Below, in pieces: positions 15,534-19,546 of a DNA stretch of 19,546 bases. The stretch is from Klebsiella pneumoniae (GTDB lineage: Bacteria > Pseudomonadota > Gammaproteobacteria > Pseudomonadales > Pseudohongiellaceae). Position numbers and translations under genes: made by a program. The stretch spans positions 1 to 19,546 of the forward strand of contig CAMBPO010000044.1 in NCBI GenBank assembly GCA_945869725.1. The letters run 5' to 3'. Each line of letters begins with the position of its first letter. Position 1 is the first letter of the stretch. The notes under the pieces are model-generated. The model was not told the origin of the DNA, did not search any database, and worked only from the letters and a program-made list of their open reading frames with translations.

Positions 15534-15743
15534 TTACAGACCTACAACGTTTTCCGCCTGCAGGCCTTTAGCGCCTTTGGTGACGGTGAATTCTACGCGC
15601 TGACCTTCAGCCAGGGTTTTGAAACCGCTAGACTTGATTGCGCTGTAGTGTACGAACACATCTGCGCCGCCGTCCTGCTGGATGAAACCAAAACCTTTTG
15701 ATTCGTTGAAAAATTTAACCTGACCGGTCACTGTATTTGACAT
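15534..15743 (-). CDS. Cold-shock domain protein (CspA family)
   Basis: 69 residues forming a single cold-shock domain: [15 protein letters not shown] (8-22, RNP1-type KGFGFI) and DVFVHYSAI (28-36, RNP2-type VFVH), then a [20 protein letters not shown] end. Family knowledge: a five-stranded OB-fold that binds single-stranded RNA and DNA and unfolds mRNA in the cold; some members are constitutive. ATG 15743 has AAGGA at 8-base spacing. It is monocistronic, with its own terminator and a likely promoter at 15917-15944 that leaves a leader of about 165 bases, as in cold-inducible csp genes. Which paralogue it is cannot be told. Confidence 0.96.
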   Translation of the reverse strand: MSNTVTGQVKFFNESKGFGFIQQDGGADVFVHYSAIKSSGFKTLAEGQRVEFTVTKGAKGLQAENVVGL

Positions 15744-15916
15744 ATTGCCATTCCTTAAAAAAAAATAAATTACTAAAAGTTACCATCACGTCGAAGTAAT
15801 GTTACGACGACGTCAAGCAAAAAAGACGGTTACAAATATGATATACAGGACGAGGGACTAATTGCGGCACTTCGTATTGCAGACATAAATATAGCCGGTT
15901 TTTTGGCTTGGTGGCG

Positions 15917-15944
15917 AGTCTACATCACAAAAGGCATAAGTCAA
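15917..15944 (-). promoter_or_regulatory. Candidate promoter of the cold-shock gene
   Basis: On the minus strand TTGACT (15939-15944, five of six consensus) is followed by 16 bases and TAGACT (15917-15922, four of six). A start near 15909 gives a long untranslated leader, a usual feature of csp genes. No clear cold box was recognised. Confidence 0.45.
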
Positions 15945-16099
15945 CTTTTTTTTCATGAAAATCAGACAGATCCATTTAACTCTGTGCCAGCCGCAAAAAG
16001 ATGTCACAAAAAACCCCGACATTTACCACTAACATAAACCATGCGCTCATTCCCTGGTTTACATTTTAAAACATACGCTTAGCGTCATCCCGTTGCAGT

Positions 16100-16129
16100 A
16101 TTACAATATCAAGTGGGCTGGGTTATTAT
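16100..16129 (+). promoter_or_regulatory. Candidate promoter of the serine hydrolase
   Basis: ATTACA (16100-16105), 18 bases, TATTAT (16124-16129, five of six). A start near 16136 supports ATG 16173 as the translation start rather than the in-frame upstream codon at 16113. Confidence 0.38.
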
Positions 16130-16172
16130 CGGGAACTTGATATCACGTAAGTTCCTCGAGGTTACCACCGCA

Positions 16173-17453
16173 ATGAAAATAGCCTTCAAGCGTTCTGTGT
16201 TTTTAGCGACTGTAGTGTTGGGCTTATGCTCTGCACAGGCATGGGCAGATAATCTTTCTTACGCAACACCAGAGTCCGTGGGTATGTCCTCCGAACGACT
16301 TGAGCGTATTGCGCCGCTACTCAACCGATACGTAGACGAGGGCCAACTGACAGGCGTCGTCAGCATGATCGCCCGTAAAGGCGAGATAGTCCACTTCGAA
16401 GAGTATGGCGTGCTCGATGCAGAGTCTGGAAGACCGATACAAAAAGACAGCATTTTCCGTATCTACTCGATGACCAAACCGATTACCACCCTCGCGGTCA
16501 TGATGCTGTATGAAGAAGGCAAACTTCAGCTGACTGACCCGGTTGAGCGTTACCTGCCAGCCTTCACTAACGTCCGTGTAGCAGGACCTGGCGGTGCTTT
16601 GGTAGCTCCACTGCGCCCCATGACTGTCCAGATGTTAATGACACATACTTCTGGTCTTACTTACGGCGTATTCGGAGACACGCTAGTGGATCGTCAATAC
16701 CGAGACGCCGGTGTTATGACCAGCCCGGACAACACAACATTTATCGAACGACTCGGAACAATCCCTCTTCAGTTTCAGCCCGGCACCCGCTTTCACTACA
16801 GTGTTTCTACGGATGTGTTAGGTGCGCTTGTCGAAGCTGTTTCAGGGCAGACATTGGGCGAGTTTTTCCAGCAGCGTATTTTTGATCCATTGCAGATGGA
16901 AGATACGTTTTTCCAGGTTCCCGCTGAGAAGCTGGAACGCTTTGGCACCAACCACACGTTCAACCCGGAATCAAAGATGCTTGAAGTCAGTGACCGCGTA
17001 GCTGACAGCAATTTTGTTAATCGCCGTACATTCGAATCTGGTGGTGGTGGCTTGTTGTCAACCACGGAAGACTACATGCGTTTCAGCCAAATGCTGATTA
17101 ACGGCGGAGAGCTGGAAGGCGAGCGTATTATTGGTCGCAAAACACTGGATTACATGACGCAGAACCATTTGGGGGGAATATTTGGTACAACGGGTCAACA
17201 TAGCCCTGACGAACTACCCGGCATGGCTCGCGGCACAGGTTTTGGTCTGGGCTTCGCGGTGATCGAAGATCCGACAGCAGTGGGAGGAAACACCTCTACA
17301 GGCGAGTATTACTGGGGTGGCGCTGCAGGCACAATTTTCTGGGTTGATCCTGTCGAAGAACTGGTTGGTATCGTCATGATTCAACACATGAATGTACAGG
17401 TGCCGCTACGGGCTGTTTTTAAAGCCTTAACGTATGGCGCAATAATCGAGTAA
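16173..17453 (+). CDS. Exported serine hydrolase of the class C beta-lactamase / family VIII esterase type
   Basis: 426 residues from ATG 16173. A classical signal peptide (MKIAFKR, hydrophobic run, AWA before DNL) sends it to the periplasm. The active-site SxxK is SMTK (Ser99, Lys102) in IYSMTKPITTLAVMMLYEEG; Tyr209 in HYSVSTDVLG is the likely YxN/YxS general base; the C-terminal WGGAAGTIFWVDP replaces the KTG box. The lack of a canonical KTG and YxN argues for an esterase, amidase or DD-peptidase-like hydrolase rather than a true AmpC beta-lactamase. The frame also opens 60 bases upstream at 16113, but the signal peptide and the predicted promoter support 16173; GAGG (16158-16161) lies 11 bases away. 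It is probably monocistronic, followed by a hairpin at 17467-17505. Substrate unknown. Confidence 0.9.
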   Translation: MKIAFKRSVFLATVVLGLCSAQAWADNLSYATPESVGMSSERLERIAPLLNRYVDEGQLTGVVSMIARKGEIVHFEEYGVLDAESGRPIQKDSIFRIYSMTKPITTLAVMMLYEEGKLQLTDPVERYLPAFTNVRVAGPGGALVAPLRPMTVQMLMTHTSGLTYGVFGDTLVDRQYRDAGVMTSPDNTTFIERLGTIPLQFQPGTRFHYSVSTDVLGALVEAVSGQTLGEFFQQRIFDPLQMEDTFFQVPAEKLERFGTNHTFNPESKMLEVSDRVADSNFVNRRTFESGGGGLLSTTEDYMRFSQMLINGGELEGERIIGRKTLDYMTQNHLGGIFGTTGQHSPDELPGMARGTGFGLGFAVIEDPTAVGGNTSTGEYYWGGAAGTIFWVDPVEELVGIVMIQHMNVQVPLRAVFKALTYGAIIE

Positions 17454-17466
17454 ATACGTTTGCACA

Positions 17467-17505
17467 CAACACATCAGCAATGAATATAACAGCGTTGATG
17501 TGTTG
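17467..17505 (+). other. Hairpin between the serine hydrolase and KAS III genes
   Basis: CAACACATCAGC (17467-17478) pairs with GTTGATGTGTTG (17494-17505), 12 base pairs with one wobble, loop of 15 bases. No T-run follows, so it is either a non-standard terminator of the hydrolase gene or an element in the leader of the KAS III gene, which starts 61 bases later. Confidence 0.45.
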
Positions 17506-17566
17506 ATACGCCAGCCGGCTAACATAGACCGGATGGTTCAATAAATCAGGGAGAAGGTACATAACA

Positions 17567-18706
17567 ATGCGCTTGCATCAGGCAAGTGATCGGGTAGTTA
17601 TTAGCGGGCTTGGCCTGTGGACTCCGGATCATATAATTTCGAATGAAGAGTTGGTTACAGCGTTAAACGCATATGCCGATAAATTCAACTCAGAGCATCA
17701 GGCCGAGATTGAATCAGGCGAGATCAAAGCAGTCGGCAAATCTGATGCGGAATTTATTGAAAAAGCCAGCGGTATAAAACAGCGCCATGTCTACGTAAAA
17801 GAAGGCATCTGTGATGTAAACCGTATGCGTCCGCTGATTCCTGAGCGCAAAGAAGACGAATTGAGCCATCAGGCGGAAATTGCACTTTATGCAGCTCGCA
17901 GTGCCATGCAGGCTGCAGGAAAAAGCGCCGGGGATATCGATGCGGTCATTGTGAGTTGCGCCTATACCGAGCGTGCATATCCAGCAATCGCCATCGAAGT
18001 CCAGGAAGCACTGGGCATTGATGGATTCGGTTTTGACATGCTGGTTGCATGCTCTGCCGCAACATTTGCATTACACCGCGCCTGGGAAATGGTCAGCACC
18101 GGAAGCGCTCGGGCAGTGTTGGTTATTAACCCTGAATTAGTCTCGCCTCAGATCAATTATACTGACCGTGACAGCCATTTTATTTTTGGAGATGTTGCGA
18201 CTGCAATTATCGTTGAGCCTGTCTCGACGGCAACCAGCGATCAGCAGTTCGAGATACTGGGCACACAAGCAAAAACACTGTACTCCAATAATATCCGCTC
18301 AGGCTTTGGATACATGTCGCGCGCCTTCGATTCTGATCCGTTTGGACCTGACAAACTTTTCCATCAGGAAGGTCGCTCAGTATTTAAAGAAGTCTGCCCG
18401 ATGGCCGCAGAGCACTTGTCAAACCACCTCGCCTTGCATGGAAAAACGCCACAGGATGTCAGACGCTGGTGGTTGCACCAGGCCAACATCAACATGAATC
18501 TTCTGATCTCCAAAAAATTGCTTGGACACGTGCCAGATCAGGATGAAGCACCAATAGTACTGGATCGCTATGCTAACACTGCCTCAGCAGGGTCAATCAT
18601 CGCCTTCAGTTTGCACCACAAGGATATGAAAGCCGGGGATATTGGAATGCTGTGTTCATTTGGAGCGGGTTATTCCATTGGCAGTCTGGTGCTGCGTAAA
18701 CTCTGA
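17567..18706 (+). CDS. Long beta-ketoacyl-ACP synthase III (FabH-like condensing enzyme)
   Basis: 379 residues with the thiolase-fold triad intact: Cys162 (VACSAATFAL), His304 (WLHQANINMN) and Asn337 (RYANTASAGS). The C-terminal SFGAGYSIGSLVL is the usual glycine-rich end. Compared with E. coli FabH (about 317 residues) it carries about 60 extra residues, mostly before Cys162, including charged AYADKFNSEHQAEIESGE. This long subgroup includes, as I recall, Pseudomonas PA3286, which condenses beta-oxidation-derived octanoyl-CoA with malonyl-ACP. A similar role here is inference, supported only by the acyl-CoA ligase and dehydrogenase nearby. ATG 17567 has a rich ribosome site (AGGGAGAAGG, 17548-17557). 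The next gene starts 10 bases after the stop and uses a ribosome site overlapping it. Confidence 0.9.
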   Translation: MRLHQASDRVVISGLGLWTPDHIISNEELVTALNAYADKFNSEHQAEIESGEIKAVGKSDAEFIEKASGIKQRHVYVKEGICDVNRMRPLIPERKEDELSHQAEIALYAARSAMQAAGKSAGDIDAVIVSCAYTERAYPAIAIEVQEALGIDGFGFDMLVACSAATFALHRAWEMVSTGSARAVLVINPELVSPQINYTDRDSHFIFGDVATAIIVEPVSTATSDQQFEILGTQAKTLYSNNIRSGFGYMSRAFDSDPFGPDKLFHQEGRSVFKEVCPMAAEHLSNHLALHGKTPQDVRRWWLHQANINMNLLISKKLLGHVPDQDEAPIVLDRYANTASAGSIIAFSLHHKDMKAGDIGMLCSFGAGYSIGSLVLRKL

Positions 18707-18716
18707 GGGCCTTTTG

Positions 18717-19268
18717 ATGATGACGTCAATTGGCAGCAAAAAATCTATTGCAGCCGCAGTGGCATTAACAGCCACTTTCAGTTTCGGCATGGCCGAGTAC
18801 TCATGGTCAGCAACGCCTCAGGTACGAGGGCAATGGGCCGGGCTGATGGCACGAATCACCTCTGAACAATTTCCCTAGTTACCCGAGGGTGGCGCGCTGC
18901 GCTGGAGTAACGGATTACAGGTCATTCAGAATCATTACAAACCCGGCATTAATAGCCAGGGGCAGGCAACAACAAAACCCTTTGGCAGGACAGAGCATTT
19001 GTCTATCGTTCGTAGCGGGCTGAATTACACTCAGAACATCACAGCTGACGGCCTGTGGAGTGTGTTCGGAGAAGTGGGACTGGACTACGAAATCGATACC
19101 AGTATGGCGTTTCCGATCAATGATCGTGCCTCCATCGTCTACAGTGCAGCGTTGGTCCGGCAGATTGCTCGCGGCAAACGGGTGCAGGTACTTGTTGACC
19201 GATTCCAGCATGTTAACGATGACCGCAGCCGCAACAGCATCACACTGATTGGGGTCATTGATTTCTAA
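18717..19268 (+). pseudogene. Exported, probably beta-rich outer-membrane-like protein interrupted by an in-frame TAG
   Basis: ATG 18717 (or 18720) has GAGGG (18705-18709) at 7 bases, overlapping the KAS III stop, so translation should be coupled. A signal peptide (KKSIAAAVALTATFSFGMA) is followed by about 20 residues and then TAG at 18876-18878. The same frame stays open for another 129 codons to TAA 19266-19268, with protein-like sequence (LPEGGALRWSNGLQVIQ ... WSVFGEVGLDYEID ... NSITLIGVIDF). It shows alternating strands and ends in Phe, like outer-membrane beta-barrels. Restored, it would be about 183 residues. No good start or ribosome site for an independent second gene lies between 18879 and 19000. 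One C-to-T change (CAG to TAG) would explain the stop. I do not recognise the family; a sequencing error or amber readthrough are alternatives. Confidence 0.6.
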
Positions 19269-19277
19269 CAGACCGGG

Positions 19278-19303
19278 GCGTTGCTGTTATACCTGTGCAA
19301 CGC
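19278..19303. other. Short hairpin between convergent genes
   Basis: GCGTTGC (19278-19284) and GCAACGC (19297-19303) form a 7-base stem with a 12-base loop between the two convergent ends. No T-run on either side, so terminator function is weakly supported. Confidence 0.3.
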
Positions 19304-19309
19304 TTACGG

Positions 19310-19546
19310 TTATTGTGCTGCTGAGTTATTAATCTGTTTGTATTGTTTCCCCAGCCAAAGAGCCAGAAACACCCAGATCAATGAGACTGGCAACATGGTC
19401 AGAGCTAGTCCTGTCAACCCGAGCCCAAAATACATCATCGCTGTATATGACCAGGCTCCAAGCTGATCGCCCACCCGGTACACAAAGGTGTCGTTAAAAT
19501 TCTTGGCTTTGTATTTGTCAGTTCGTGACACCACGGTGTAGAGGGA
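19310..19546 (-). CDS. C-terminal end of a multi-spanning membrane transporter (MFS / nucleotide-exchange-like), cut by the window edge
   Basis: The minus strand is open from the window edge (19546) to TAA 19310-19312, so only the last 78 residues are present; a GTG at 19534 in this frame is internal. Seen: cytoplasmic-loop-like RTDKYKAKNFNDTFVYRVGDQLGAW, then two hydrophobic segments (TAMMYFGLGLTGLALTML and SLIWVFLALWLG) and a polar tail. The KYKAKNF-DT-VYR-GD-LGAW pattern recalls bacterial ATP:ADP-antiporter-like (Tlc/NTT) members of the MFS superfamily. I would call it a transporter with good confidence but the nucleotide substrate only tentatively. It is convergent with the interrupted gene to its left. 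Confidence 0.72.
   Translation of the reverse strand, partial: SLYTVVSRTDKYKAKNFNDTFVYRVGDQLGAWSYTAMMYFGLGLTGLALTMLPVSLIWVFLALWLGKQYKQINNSAAQ

Larger units (their letters stand above)
15744..16172. other. Divergent intergenic region between the cold-shock gene and the serine hydrolase
   Basis: These 429 bases contain the cold-shock leader and promoter (minus) and the hydrolase promoter (plus). The leader has an imperfect hairpin (CGTCG ... CGACG around 15790-15810) and an A-run just before the ribosome site. The stretch from about 15945 to 16098 is AT-rich with no gene or repeat recognised. Confidence 0.45.

Noticed and set aside
16173..17453. An acquired beta-lactamase resistance gene
   Set aside because: SxxK is present but the canonical YxN and KTG boxes are not, base use matches the neighbours, and no mobile element is near. 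An esterase- or peptidase-like hydrolase is more likely.
1..19546. CRISPR arrays, tRNA or rRNA genes, insertion sequences, phage or toxin-antitoxin genes
   Set aside because: No regularly spaced repeats, tRNA-like folds, transposase or integrase motifs, or terminal inverted repeats were seen on either strand.

Overview
The window looks like a chromosomal segment of a free-living, probably marine, gammaproteobacterium. The basis is a large TonB-dependent receptor, a membrane-anchored CadC/ToxR-type regulator with a periplasmic TolB-like/TPR part, an RND efflux pump, fatty-acid genes of the long acyl-CoA dehydrogenase and long KAS III types, and roughly 50% GC. This taxonomic reading is inference from gene content. 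No rRNA, tRNA, CRISPR array, insertion sequence or phage gene was seen.

Layout. (1) 1-6110: a receptor locus. A TonB-dependent receptor (minus strand, 3' end outside the window), a CadC-like regulator (minus) and a divergent Tat-exported flavin amine oxidase (plus). Both flanking genes have a similar promoter-like element (GGACTT-N17-[G/C]ATAAT). (2) 6144-6555: a hairpin and a small exported protein whose signal peptide appears to be split by a one-base frameshift. (3) 6802-8442: an AlkK-like fatty acyl-CoA ligase, ending at a strong two-way terminator that it shares with a convergent RND efflux operon. (4) 8535-12739: RND pump and its lipoprotein adaptor, coupled by an ATGA overlap. (5) 12798-12835: a compact control region with two tandem copies of TGACAtatTGTCA embedded in overlapping divergent promoters. 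(6) 12908-15355: a TetR regulator followed 18 bases later by a ~600-residue acyl-CoA dehydrogenase. (7) 15478-15922: a cold-shock protein with a likely long leader and a terminator. (8) 16173-17453: an exported SxxK serine hydrolase of the class C beta-lactamase/esterase type. (9) 17567-19268: a long KAS III-type condensing enzyme, translationally close to an exported-protein gene broken by an in-frame amber codon. (10) 19310-19546: the 3' end of a nucleotide-exchange/MFS-like membrane transporter.

How the genes may work together. The left third reads as a regulated outer-membrane uptake plus periplasmic oxidation unit for an unknown amine-like substrate. The middle and right parts centre on acyl chains: activation to CoA thioesters, alpha,beta-dehydrogenation, and KAS III condensation. 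A TetR regulator sits between the dehydrogenase and an efflux pump, suggesting that a fatty-acid-like or envelope-damaging effector controls both. The most interesting items are the duplicated palindromic operator, the shared promoter element around the CadC-like gene, and two small exported-protein genes each carrying a single-base lesion (or a recoding event).
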